NCBI GenBank assembly: GCA_017459725.1
Contig: JAFUCL010000010.1
Span: forward strand, 1 to 32,049
DNA length: 32,049 nucleotides
Reading direction: 5' to 3'
Origin: Solobacterium sp.
GTDB taxonomy: Bacteria > Bacillota_I > Bacilli_A > Erysipelotrichales > Erysipelotrichaceae
Positions within the stretch are counted from its first letter, which is position 1. Every line of letters begins with the position of its first letter. Below the pieces are notes generated by a model, which was given only the letters and a program-made list of their open reading frames with translations, was not told the DNA's origin and searched no databases. This document shows, piece after piece, positions 1 to 7,298 of this stretch. A program made the position numbers and the translations under genes.

Positions 1-138
1 GGATCGACCGGGACTGATCGATCCTTTGAACTACTATCTGAGTAATTCGTGCTGACAATACAGATGTAGCGCCGTATACGAGATCCGTACGTACGGTGCA
101 ACGGGAGGGGCGGGACTAATAATCCCCCTCTACCCTAT
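1..138. other. Non-coding window edge downstream of the MFS gene
   Basis: No credible gene is seen here. The stretch holds a 7-bp inverted repeat at 1-7/18-24, a perfect 12-bp palindrome at 86-97 (CCGTACGTACGG) and a G-rich/C-rich pair at 105-110/124-129 (GAGGGG/CCCCTC). Read leftward, the last pair could form a hairpin just after the MFS stop codon. No T-run follows it, so I do not call it an intrinsic terminator. Confidence 0.4.
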
Positions 139-1326
139 TTATATGGCTTCGGTATGCGGTTCTGTTTTGCCGCGCATGATGAACATCAGCACAACCGAAG
201 TAACCAGCACTGCGCATCCCACCAGTCTGTAGCTTGGCGCAAACCCGATCCACTCGATCAGTCTGCCGCCGAAGAGATAGGCAAGGATACTGGCAATGCC
301 GGTCTGCACGATATGCAGGATGCTCTGGCATTCGGAGGCTTTTCCGACGCGGGCAGCTGCGGAAATGTATGTGGAACAGCCGTAATGGATGACCATATAC
401 GTAACGCCCTGCATCAGCTGCGAACAGATGAAGAAGGCGAGACTGCCGCCCGACACAATGAAGATCCGGATACCCATCAGAAGACATCCGATGCCGATCA
501 GCTTCACACTGTCGAACCGTCTGAACAGACGATGGGCTAAAAGCAGAATCGGTATCTCACTGGATGCGGAGCAGAACTGCATCAGGCCGATTTCACTCTG
601 CGTATATCCGAGATCCACTGCATATACACTCAGATACGCACCCGAGAAGCCGGCGCCGAGCTGGAAGACGAAGGCAAACAGCAGTACATAGATGACATCA
701 TGTGTGCGGAAGTTCTCTTCCAGATTGAAGTTGAAGCGTTTCTTCTTTTCTGTAACAGCAATCGGCTGTTCATCCTCGCTCTTCGGCAGAAGCCGTATGG
801 CCAGGGCAAACACCAGATAGCTGACGGCAGCCAGGGTAAACTGGGCAGAGGGATGCGCCTTCAGGAATGATCCCACGAAGTATACGACGATGGCATAGCC
901 GATGGTCCCGCCGAGACGTATCTTCGAGAAATCATATCCCAGTTCCCGGGCATTCCGGATGACGATGGCATCCACCATCGGAGACACCGAGGTGGAGAAC
1001 ACCGCCAGCAGGGAGGCGGAGAACAGGAAGTTCTGAAAGCTTGTACCGAGGTAATAGGTCATCAGAGCCGCAGCCACACCGGCAGTGACTATAGACGCGT
1101 ATGTTCTTGCTTTACCGGTCAGGTCTGCACGTCTTGCCCACAGCGGCTGTATGAAGATCGTGGAGATGCAGGCAATCATGCTGAGCATACCGATCTGGGT
1201 TGTGGTAAGACCGTGCTGACGGTAGTAAGCGCTCAGAAACGGCGCATACAGAGCAATGGACACATAAAGCAGTGTATTCAGACTCAGCAGATGCAGGAAT
1301 GAGATCGGCTTGTTATCTGTTGTCAA
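139..1326 (-). CDS. MFS sugar/nucleoside-type permease, third gene of the sugar operon
   Basis: This 395-residue protein has about twelve hydrophobic segments and belongs to the major facilitator superfamily. It looks closest to the LacY/nucleoside-proton-symporter-like branch (MFS_1_like): an N-terminal helix pair, then a short basic loop after helix 2 (WARRADLTGKAR). It should sit in the cytoplasmic membrane and probably imports the substrate of the adjacent kinase and aldolase. I chose the TTG start at 1324-1326 because a GGGGAGG site sits 6 nt before it. An upstream TTG (1342-1344) is open but has no such site. The chosen start overlaps the kinase stop codon region by 14 nt, which suggests translational coupling. 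The substrate is inferred from context only. Confidence 0.85.
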   Translation of the reverse strand: MTTDNKPISFLHLLSLNTLLYVSIALYAPFLSAYYRQHGLTTTQIGMLSMIACISTIFIQPLWARRADLTGKARTYASIVTAGVAAALMTYYLGTSFQNFLFSASLLAVFSTSVSPMVDAIVIRNARELGYDFSKIRLGGTIGYAIVVYFVGSFLKAHPSAQFTLAAVSYLVFALAIRLLPKSEDEQPIAVTEKKKRFNFNLEENFRTHDVIYVLLFAFVFQLGAGFSGAYLSVYAVDLGYTQSEIGLMQFCSASSEIPILLLAHRLFRRFDSVKLIGIGCLLMGIRIFIVSGGSLAFFICSQLMQGVTYMVIHYGCSTYISAAARVGKASECQSILHIVQTGIASILAYLFGGRLIEWIGFAPSYRLVGCAVLVTSVVLMFIMRGKTEPHTEAI

Positions 1327-2305
1327 AATGCGCCTCCCCGGCAACGTTGCTCAGTCCCCAGGAATACTTCTTTACACGCTCATCGAGCTCTGTCCGGTCG
1401 ATTTCACCGGTTTCAATGAACTTCAGCGTTACATCCGCAGTGGGAATACCGGCTCTGCCGCCCATGCATGTGCACTTAATGGCACTGACGGCGCAGGCAA
1501 AGCGGATCGTATCATACAGCGAATAGTTGTGCTTCAGACCGTAGAAGAAGGCACCATGGAAGGTATCGCCGGCACCGACCGTATCCTTGACATCAACCTT
1601 GAAGCCGGGCACTTCCGCATAACCGCTGCTGTCTATGCCGCGGGCACCGTCCGCACCGAACGTGAAGACGACACACTCAGGTCCCATGGCCTGCACACTG
1701 CGCAGGTTTTCTTCATAGTTTTTATCACTGAAGGTTTCATCGTAAACAAACTCTGAAGCAATAAAGTAATCGATGTAAGGCAGAACTTTTTCATAGCGGG
1801 AGATATGTCCGCCGCTGGCATCGATCAGCACTTTCATACCGTGCTCTTTCGCATACTTTGCCAGAGCCACATTCATATCATCCATGAATGCTATATACAG
1901 GTAATCGGCATTTTCCAGGAACTTCAGGTCAACTTCCTCAAGCTTCAGATGATCATATCCGCCCGGACGGTACAGAATGTTGCGGCCGTGATGTTCATCT
2001 TCGGAAAGAATCACACCGATGTCCGTCATCTGTCCTTCACGGATCTTTGCCTGTGACAGGTCAATGCCATGGTCCGCAAAGTCGTTGTAGCAGAAACGGC
2101 CGAACAGATCGTCTCCCATAGCGCCTACGAGTGCTGTTTTAAGACCGCAGCGCGCCGCCGATACCAGTCCGGTCGGGACCACACCGCCGCCCTGCCAGCT
2201 GCCTTCCTGAACCCGTCTTCCCTGATTCGGACCGGGAAGAGATTCAATATGGATTGCATAATCCACACACGGATGTCCGATTCCGATAATATCAAACTTT
2301 TTCAT
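1313..2305 (-). CDS. PfkB/ribokinase-family sugar kinase
   Basis: This 330-residue protein is a PfkB-family carbohydrate kinase. The N-terminus has the strand and Gly-rich substrate segment (GGG at 40-42). The family signature DTVGAGDTFHGAF lies at 241-253, with the catalytic base Asp247. These kinases move the ATP gamma-phosphate to a sugar hydroxyl, commonly O1 or O6 of a ketose. It sits between a class II aldolase gene and a permease gene, so the likely role is to make the ketose phosphate that the aldolase cleaves. A GGGGA ribosome site precedes the ATG at 2303-2305. The gene lies 80 nt after the aldolase gene, with a hairpin between them that may lower kinase expression. Fructo-, tagato-, ribulo- or other ketokinase activity cannot be told apart by eye. 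Confidence 0.9.
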   Translation of the reverse strand: MKKFDIIGIGHPCVDYAIHIESLPGPNQGRRVQEGSWQGGGVVPTGLVSAARCGLKTALVGAMGDDLFGRFCYNDFADHGIDLSQAKIREGQMTDIGVILSEDEHHGRNILYRPGGYDHLKLEEVDLKFLENADYLYIAFMDDMNVALAKYAKEHGMKVLIDASGGHISRYEKVLPYIDYFIASEFVYDETFSDKNYEENLRSVQAMGPECVVFTFGADGARGIDSSGYAEVPGFKVDVKDTVGAGDTFHGAFFYGLKHNYSLYDTIRFACAVSAIKCTCMGGRAGIPTADVTLKFIETGEIDRTELDERVKKYSWGLSNVAGEAHFDNR

Positions 2306-2335
2306 AGCAACAATTTCCCCTTAAAGGTGTTACGG

Positions 2336-2377
2336 CGTTAAAGAAAGCGGAACACGGGATGCGGCCACATGCTCCGC
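2336..2377 (-). terminator. Intercistronic hairpin between aldolase and kinase
   Basis: On the minus strand GCGGAGCATG pairs with CGTGTTCCGC (10 bp, two G-U pairs, 11-nt loop), followed by a T-rich tract TTTCTTTAA. It looks like a weak terminator or stabilising hairpin. It could make the aldolase transcript more abundant than the kinase and permease transcript. Confidence 0.5.
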
Positions 2378-2385
2378 TGCAGAGA

Positions 2386-3240
2386 TTACAGTGAGAAGTT
2401 GTTCGGATTCAGCATCGCAATCTTTTCTTTGACAAAGTCGATGCACGGTCTCTCAAGCGCCCGCAGGTTTCCGAAGTAGTTGCCCGGACGTTCATTCGTC
2501 TCATAGAACTGAACGGATGTGTTGTAGAAGCATCTCTGGTACTCGGTGGCGATATTGAACTTGGACATACCGAGCTGAACGGCTTTCTGCATCTGCTCGT
2601 ACGGAATGTCGCTGCCGCCGTGCATAACCAGCGGAATATCCAGAACTTCTCTCAGTTCCTTGATCAGATCGAACTGCAGTTCAGGTGTCTTCACATAGTT
2701 GCCGTGGGCGTTGCCGACAGCCACTGCCAGGGAATCGCATCCGGTCAGCTTGACGAATTCAACAGCCTGTTCCGGTTTGGTGAAGTTATCGGGATTGAAG
2801 AAGTCTTCAATCTTGGATCCGGTGCCGACGTGGCCGAGTTCCGCTTCAACATCCACACCCATGACATGGGCGATTTCAACGACTTTCTTTGTCAGTTCGA
2901 CATTCTCTTCATACGGAAGGGAGGAACCGTCAATCATAACGGAAGGGAACCGTGCCGCAAGACCTCTGACCGCAATGTCGAAACCTCTTGAATGATCGAG
3001 GTGCAGGGCAATCGGTACGGATGCCTTGTGGGCCATATTGATGGTGATGCTGCGGATATCATCGAGAGATGCATGTACATCAAGTCCCGGGAAGTACTGA
3101 ATGATCAGCGGCATGCGTGCTTCTTCAGCAGCCATAACGGCGAATTTGACGCTTTCATAATTGAATACATTGATGGCAGGAACACCGAACTTATGTTCCT
3201 CAGCGAACTTCAGAAGTTCATTTGTTTTGATTAACGGCAT
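2386..3240 (-). CDS. Class II (zinc) ketose-bisphosphate aldolase
   Basis: This 284-residue protein has the full class II FbaA/GatY/KbaY pattern. HLDH at 80-83 supplies catalytic Asp82 and zinc ligand His83. AVGNAHG supplies zinc ligand His179. HGGSD supplies His207 and the phosphate-binding Gly-Ser. KFNIATE near the C-terminal third completes the phosphate site. The enzyme cleaves a ketose (bis)phosphate to dihydroxyacetone phosphate and an aldehyde. It is the first gene of the leftward operon and has its own promoter. It starts at ATG 3238-3240. Because a dedicated isomerase and PfkB kinase flank it, it probably acts in a peripheral sugar route and not in core glycolysis. Glycolytic fructose-1,6-bisphosphate aldolase remains possible. 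Fold and chemistry are clear; substrate is inferred. Confidence 0.92.
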   Translation of the reverse strand: MPLIKTNELLKFAEEHKFGVPAINVFNYESVKFAVMAAEEARMPLIIQYFPGLDVHASLDDIRSITINMAHKASVPIALHLDHSRGFDIAVRGLAARFPSVMIDGSSLPYEENVELTKKVVEIAHVMGVDVEAELGHVGTGSKIEDFFNPDNFTKPEQAVEFVKLTGCDSLAVAVGNAHGNYVKTPELQFDLIKELREVLDIPLVMHGGSDIPYEQMQKAVQLGMSKFNIATEYQRCFYNTSVQFYETNERPGNYFGNLRALERPCIDFVKEKIAMLNPNNFSL

Positions 3241-3303
3241 TATGTTTTCCTTTCTTCTGTCTGTACAGACGTGTCTATGACACGGAGTTTTGAAACAAAG
3301 CTT

Positions 3304-3318
3304 AAGAATTACCCGATT
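3304..3318. repeat. Operator-like repeat, copy 1 (AAGAATTACCCGATT)
   Basis: This 15-bp sequence recurs exactly at 3411-3425. Copy 1 lies just downstream of the leftward -10 box, copy 2 just downstream of the rightward -10 box. The placement suggests a shared repressor site for both divergent promoters. Confidence 0.5.
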
Positions 3319-3320
3319 TC

Positions 3321-3348
3321 ATAATAATACAGCAGAAAAAAAATACAA
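3321..3348 (-). promoter_or_regulatory. Candidate promoter of the aldolase-kinase-permease operon
   Basis: Read leftward, TTGTAT (3343-3348), a 16-nt T-rich spacer and TATTAT (3321-3326) form a good sigma-A-type promoter. The predicted start lies near 3314, inside the first copy of a repeated operator-like site. Confidence 0.6.
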
Positions 3349-3357
3349 GTGAAATAG

Positions 3358-3384
3358 TTGTTTATAAATGAAGTTTACAAACAA
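3358..3384. promoter_or_regulatory. Inverted repeat in the divergent sugar control region
   Basis: TTGTTTATAAA (3358-3368) and TTTACAAACAA (3374-3384) form an 11-bp inverted repeat with one mismatch around a 5-nt centre. Its right arm overlaps the -35 box of the rightward promoter. Its shape resembles operators of ROK/XylR-type repressors, and a ROK regulator gene follows at 5540. That pairing is an inference. Confidence 0.5.
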
Positions 3385-3402
3385 ATTGGCATATAGTATA
3401 CT
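3374..3402 (+). promoter_or_regulatory. Candidate promoter of the isomerase gene pair
   Basis: TTTACA (3374-3379), a 17-nt spacer and TATACT (3397-3402) make a near-consensus sigma-A promoter. The predicted start is near 3409, leaving a leader of about 100 nt before the isomerase ATG. Confidence 0.65.
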
Positions 3403-3410
3403 TCTGTTGA

Positions 3411-3428
3411 AAGAATTACCCGATTCTT
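3411..3428. promoter_or_regulatory. Operator-like repeat, copy 2, with dyad symmetry
   Basis: AAGAAT-TACCCG-ATTCTT is a perfect 6-6-6 dyad that contains the 15-bp repeat shared with 3304-3318. It lies at the predicted transcription start of the rightward operon, a position typical of a repressor site. Confidence 0.5.
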
Positions 3429-3511
3429 AGAATTGATCATGAACGAAGCCGGTGCAGGAGCCGGATGAAGGTATTTTGATAATCCTGAATACGGAGGACA
3501 GAAAGACAGGT

Positions 3512-4900
3512 ATGGAAAAGAAAAAAGTGATTCTGGGTGTAGTGCCCACCAAGAGACCGTTCCTTTCAATGGAAGAGGCCAAGAGGCAGAAGGATGCCTT
3601 CATGGCAAAGATCAGATCCATCAAACCGGATGCTGTAACGATTGTTGATATCGATGATATCTGCGAGAACGGTATCCTCTTCAAGCCGGATCTGGCCCCG
3701 GTTGTTATTGAAAAGCTGAAGGCAGCGAAGTGCGATGCACTGTTTACACCGTTCTGCGATTTCGGTGATGAAGAGAGCGTTGCCAGAGTTGCCGCAGGAA
3801 TGATGCTGCCGACACTGGTATGGGGCAACCGTGATGAAAGACCGAATAATTCCACCGGCCGCGGCCGTGATACCCAGTGCGGTATGTTTGCGTCCACCAA
3901 GGTTATGGCGCGTTTCGGCGTCAAGTACAGCTATATCTGGAACTGCTCGACAGACAGTGAAGATTTCGCCAAGGGATACGAACGCTTTATCCGTGTAGCC
4001 ATGGTGCTGAAGACACTGAAGTCCCTGCGTGTTGCCAAGATTGGTGAACGTCCGGGTTCCTTCTTCAGCGTTATGACAAATGACGCCAACCTCATTACCA
4101 GGTTCGGCATTACCTGTGTTCCGGTATCACCGTTTGAATGCGCACAGGCAGCCAACAAGCTGATCGAAGATAAGGATCCGGTGCTGGCAGAATATACAAA
4201 GGATCTGCTGAAGCGCTTTGATACGGAAACCATGCAGGAAGCAGATGTTGAAAAAGCAGCTGCCCTGAAGCTTGCCATTGAGAACATCATGCGTGCAAGA
4301 GGCTGTGAAGTCGGCGCGTTCGAATGCTGGAGCGCATTCCCGCGTGTGTACGGTTCATGCCCGTGCGTAGTGCTCGGCGATATGGCTGACTGCGGTCTGC
4401 CGCTGTCCTGCGAAACCGACGTCAACGGTGCCATTACCCTGGCAATCCTGCAGGCTGCGAACCTCTATGAAGAATCACCGTTCCTTGCCGACCTGACCAT
4501 CCGCAATCCTGAAAACGATGACTCTGAACTGCTGTGGCACTGCGGACCGTTCCCGTATTCACTGAAGGCTGATGCCAGCAAAGCATCCCTGGTGCGCGGA
4601 CAGGAACAGTTTGAACTGAAGCAGGGCCATCTGACCATTGCCCGCTTCGATGATCTCAACGGCGAATATACACTGTTCTGCGGCGAAGGCGACACCACCA
4701 CCGGACCGGAAACCACAGGCACATATGTATACTTCAAGGCTGACAACTGGAAGAGATGGGAAGAGAAGCTGATGTTCGGACCGTACATCCACCATGTAGG
4801 CGGTGTATACGGCGACTATCTGCCGGTGCTGCGTGAAGTTGCACGCTACCTCGGCATCCACTTCGACAACGCACATGAACAGGGCATCTACAGTCTGTAA
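3512..4900 (+). CDS. L-fucose/L-arabinose isomerase family protein
   Basis: This 462-residue protein resembles the broad fucose/arabinose isomerase family: a Rossmann-like N-terminal half, then the C-terminal metal-site region. The segment SCETDVNGAIT near residues 298-308 is typical of the family, whose members use Glu and Asp residues to bind Mn(II) and interconvert aldose and ketose. An FECWSAF segment upstream adds another conserved acidic residue. ATG 3512 is preferred because MEKKKVILGVVPTKR looks like the family N-terminus, but GGAGG lies about 15 nt upstream, which is long. An upstream GTG at 3452 is open in the same frame. The gene heads the rightward operon, divergent from an aldolase-kinase-permease operon, which fits a first isomerisation step. 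The true sugar is unknown. Confidence 0.82.
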   Translation: MEKKKVILGVVPTKRPFLSMEEAKRQKDAFMAKIRSIKPDAVTIVDIDDICENGILFKPDLAPVVIEKLKAAKCDALFTPFCDFGDEESVARVAAGMMLPTLVWGNRDERPNNSTGRGRDTQCGMFASTKVMARFGVKYSYIWNCSTDSEDFAKGYERFIRVAMVLKTLKSLRVAKIGERPGSFFSVMTNDANLITRFGITCVPVSPFECAQAANKLIEDKDPVLAEYTKDLLKRFDTETMQEADVEKAAALKLAIENIMRARGCEVGAFECWSAFPRVYGSCPCVVLGDMADCGLPLSCETDVNGAITLAILQAANLYEESPFLADLTIRNPENDDSELLWHCGPFPYSLKADASKASLVRGQEQFELKQGHLTIARFDDLNGEYTLFCGEGDTTTGPETTGTYVYFKADNWKRWEEKLMFGPYIHHVGGVYGDYLPVLREVARYLGIHFDNAHEQGIYSL

Positions 4901-4915
4901 GGAGGCTGACACAAT

Positions 4916-5419
4916 ATGAGAACAATTCAGGCGAAACCCCTCAGCAAGGAAGCATTCCGCAGATACGGCGAATACCAGAATCTGCTGGATACCGAAGATC
5001 TTGCCAAAGCGTCCATCAATCCGCGCGGTTTCTTCGCGGATGTACTGACACTTAATTTCGGCACCACCACACTGCCGACCGTTTCCGTCTGCCACGTCAC
5101 AAAGACAGACCGCAAGATCGTCCGCATGATGGAAGCGCATCAGTATACATGTGAAGGTCTGCTGCCGATTGACGCGGATGTCATCATCTTCGTAGGCACA
5201 CCGGGCAGAGGCAAATTCACGGTCGACAATCTGGAAGCGTTCATTATCCCGCAGGGAACCTTCGTCAAACTGAATCCGCTGATCGTACACGGAACCCAGT
5301 ACGTCATTGACAAGGATGAAGCACATATTCTGTGCATGCTGCCGGGCAGAACATTCCGCAATGATATGATTGCCGTCTTCGCCGAAGATGAAGCGGAGCA
5401 GGCGGAAATCGTACTTTGA
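4916..5419 (+). CDS. Ureidoglycolate lyase-fold (AllA-like, cupin) protein
   Basis: This 167-residue protein resembles the AllA family in order and motif: an N-terminal KPLSKEAFRRYG segment, then HQYTCEGLLPID, a DVIIFVG strand and LEAFIIPQGTFVKLNPLIVHG, typical of this beta-barrel fold. AllA itself releases urea from ureidoglycolate during purine/allantoin breakdown. No other purine-catabolism gene is nearby. The gene sits 15 nt after the isomerase with a strong GGAGG site, so it is co-transcribed with sugar genes. A role on a sugar or sugar-acid intermediate, perhaps a lyase or epimerase, is therefore more likely than allantoin use. Fold assignment is fairly firm; function is open. Confidence 0.75.
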   Translation: MRTIQAKPLSKEAFRRYGEYQNLLDTEDLAKASINPRGFFADVLTLNFGTTTLPTVSVCHVTKTDRKIVRMMEAHQYTCEGLLPIDADVIIFVGTPGRGKFTVDNLEAFIIPQGTFVKLNPLIVHGTQYVIDKDEAHILCMLPGRTFRNDMIAVFAEDEAEQAEIVL

Positions 5420-5425
5420 TCAACC

Positions 5426-5450
5426 AAAGGAGGCCGTAACGGCCTCTTTT
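5426..5450 (+). terminator. Intrinsic terminator after the AllA-like gene
   Basis: AAAGGAGGCCG pairs with CGGCCTCTTTT across a TAA loop, with one G-U pair. The 3' arm ends in a T run. It closes the isomerase operon and separates it from the ROK gene. Confidence 0.85.
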
Positions 5451-5464
5451 AAAGTGCACACGGC

Positions 5465-5493
5465 TGGAAAATAATTAATTGAGATGTTATAAT
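5465..5493 (+). promoter_or_regulatory. Candidate promoter of the ROK regulator gene
   Basis: A perfect TATAAT (5488-5493) follows a weak -35 TGGAAA (5465-5470) at 17 nt. The predicted start falls near 5500. Confidence 0.6.
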
Positions 5494-5502
5494 TTCTTCA
5501 GA

Positions 5503-5523
5503 TTTAATAACAGAGTTGTTAAA
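5503..5523. promoter_or_regulatory. Candidate ROK autoregulatory operator
   Basis: TTTAATAAC and GTTGTTAAA form a 9-bp inverted repeat with one mismatch around AGA, between the promoter and the ribosome site of the ROK gene. The position fits autorepression. Confidence 0.4.
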
Positions 5524-5539
5524 CCGAAAGAGGTGTTAT

Positions 5540-6778
5540 ATGGAAACTAGCAGAAAACCGCGGAACATTAAACTTCACAACGAGAAACTGGTCATCCGCA
5601 TTCTCAGCGGTGCAGAATCCATGCCTGCAAGTGAAATTGCCGCCAAGGCCAACCTCAGTATTACGTCCGTCATGAAGATCCTGGTGGCGCTTCAGAATGC
5701 CAAAGCGGTCAAGTCCATCGGGAAAGGCTGTTCAACGGAAGAAGGCGGCAAGCGCCCGGAGCTGTTTGCGGTCAATGAAGAGTATCTGTATTCTCTTGGC
5801 TGTCTGGTGGATACCGCATTCCTTCGGATTACCCTGATGGATTTCCGGCACAATGTCGTGGATACGGCAGAAAGGTCCTGGGATCATCCGCAGAATGTGG
5901 AGGCTGCCCTGGATGCACTGGCCGGTTCCATCCGCAAGATGGTCAGTGATCACGGCCTGACCCCGGAAAACATATGCGGGATTGCCGTCGGTCTGAACGG
6001 CATCATCGATGCGGACAAAGGAATTCTCAGACATCCAGTCCTGGATATTCCCTGGGGCAAAAACACACCTGTCGGTGAAATGCTGCACAGCAGACTCCAT
6101 GACTTCCATCATATCCGTGTGGACAACACCGGACGGTATCTGTCCTATGCACTGCTGCTGACACATCCCGAGTATGCGGACAAAACCGTCTTCAGCATCT
6201 TTGTCGGTACGCATACGGTCGGCTGTCTGCTGGATAAGAGTGAAATGCAGAGAGGCTATAACGGTTTCCTGGGTGAAGTCGGTCATATGACGATCCTGCC
6301 GGGCTACAGAGGCAGGCGCTGTTCCTGCGGCAGCTACGGTTGCTTTGAATCATTGGTCAGTGATGAAGCGGTGGCTGACCAGGCAAAGGAAATCGGCAAA
6401 GACTGGCCGGATGATCCGCTCTGTAAAGCGTACTGTGCAGGGGAAGCACATCTCCCCGATCTGTTCAAAGCTGCGAATGAGGGCAGTGAATTTGCCCTGA
6501 CGGTTGTCCGCAAAGTAGCAGGTTATTTCGCCCAGCTGATCCGCAATGTGCTGCTGAGCTGTGATCCGCAGATCATCGTCATCAACGGTGTATACGGAGG
6601 TGCCGGCGAAGCCTTCCGGAATGCCGTGCTGGATGCGGTTTCCGACATTGCCTTCTTCGACATCGATACCCGTACAAGCCTGGAATTCATCTCTTCGGAG
6701 AATGTCATCACCAAGGCGGATATCGGGGCGGCGTTCTATGCTCTGGAGCGTTATCTGAGACACACGGAAGAGATATGA
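5540..6778 (+). CDS. ROK-family transcriptional regulator (XylR/NagC type)
   Basis: This 412-residue protein has an N-terminal winged helix (about 14-75, with the recognition segment around MPASEIAAKANLSITSV) and a C-terminal ROK sugar-binding domain. The ROK zinc motif is intact: EVGHMTI (His249) and CSCGSYGCFE at 261-270 (Cys261, Cys263, Cys268). The usual catalytic NDANA segment is replaced by DNTGRY near 195-200, so the kinase Asp is missing and the domain should only sense a ligand. ATG 5540 has AGAGGTG 4-5 nt upstream; a TTG at 5516 is less likely. It follows the isomerase operon and is a good candidate repressor for the divergent sugar operons. An inverted repeat upstream suggests autoregulation. 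Confidence 0.88.
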   Translation: METSRKPRNIKLHNEKLVIRILSGAESMPASEIAAKANLSITSVMKILVALQNAKAVKSIGKGCSTEEGGKRPELFAVNEEYLYSLGCLVDTAFLRITLMDFRHNVVDTAERSWDHPQNVEAALDALAGSIRKMVSDHGLTPENICGIAVGLNGIIDADKGILRHPVLDIPWGKNTPVGEMLHSRLHDFHHIRVDNTGRYLSYALLLTHPEYADKTVFSIFVGTHTVGCLLDKSEMQRGYNGFLGEVGHMTILPGYRGRRCSCGSYGCFESLVSDEAVADQAKEIGKDWPDDPLCKAYCAGEAHLPDLFKAANEGSEFALTVVRKVAGYFAQLIRNVLLSCDPQIIVINGVYGGAGEAFRNAVLDAVSDIAFFDIDTRTSLEFISSENVITKADIGAAFYALERYLRHTEEI

Positions 6779-6784
6779 TCAACA

Positions 6785-6812
6785 GCTGCGGAGAAATCCG
6801 CAGTTTTTCTTT
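6785..6812 (+). terminator. Intrinsic terminator after the ROK gene
   Basis: GCTGCGGA/TCCGCAG forms a GC-rich stem with a GAAA tetraloop (6793-6796), followed by TTTTTC and a further T run. Confidence 0.9.
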
Positions 6813-6820
6813 TTTGGCGC

Positions 6821-6826
6821 TATAAT
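6821..6826 (+). promoter_or_regulatory. Candidate -10 box of the t6A operon
   Basis: A perfect TATAAT lies 19 nt before the tsaE ATG, just after the ROK terminator. No good -35 box is seen at 16-18 nt, so this is a partial promoter call with a very short leader. Confidence 0.45.
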
Positions 6827-6845
6827 AGTCGGGTGAGGTTGAACT

Positions 6846-7298
6846 ATGGAAAAATGGAGTACCGTAACGGCTTCTGCTGAAGAAACACATGCGCTCGGCC
6901 GCAGGCTCGGTGAACTTGCCGGTGAACGTATGGTTTTCCTGATGGAAGGGGATCTCGGCGCAGGCAAAACAACCCTGACCCAGGGCATTGCACAGGGACT
7001 CGGCGTCACCCGGAATGTGACCAGTCCCACGTTCACGATTCTGAAGATCTATCACGGCAGAATACCGCTGTATCATATTGACGCATACCGGCTGGAAGGC
7101 ATCCACCAGGATCTCGGTTTTGATGAATACCTGGATGATGACGGCCTTACTGTAATCGAATGGGCGCAGTTTGTGCCGGACCTGATTCCGGATGAATATC
7201 TGCAGATTGCGGTTCATCTGCTGGACGGCGACGCGCGGGAATTCACGTTTACCGCACACGGTGAACGCTACGGACAGCTGCTGGAGGATTTGAAATGA
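6846..7298 (+). CDS. tsaE: TsaE, ATPase of tRNA t6A synthesis
   Basis: This 150-residue protein matches the TsaE/YjeE P-loop family. Walker A is GDLGAGKTT near residues 37-45, and the family segments SPTFTI and YHIDAYRL follow. It works in the cytoplasm with TsaB and TsaD, driving turnover of the complex that puts threonylcarbamoyl on A37 of ANN-decoding tRNAs. GAGGT lies about 7 nt before the ATG. Its TGA overlaps the ATG of tsaB (ATGA), so translation is coupled. Length and motifs are normal for the family. Confidence 0.95.
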   Translation: MEKWSTVTASAEETHALGRRLGELAGERMVFLMEGDLGAGKTTLTQGIAQGLGVTRNVTSPTFTILKIYHGRIPLYHIDAYRLEGIHQDLGFDEYLDDDGLTVIEWAQFVPDLIPDEYLQIAVHLLDGDAREFTFTAHGERYGQLLEDLK

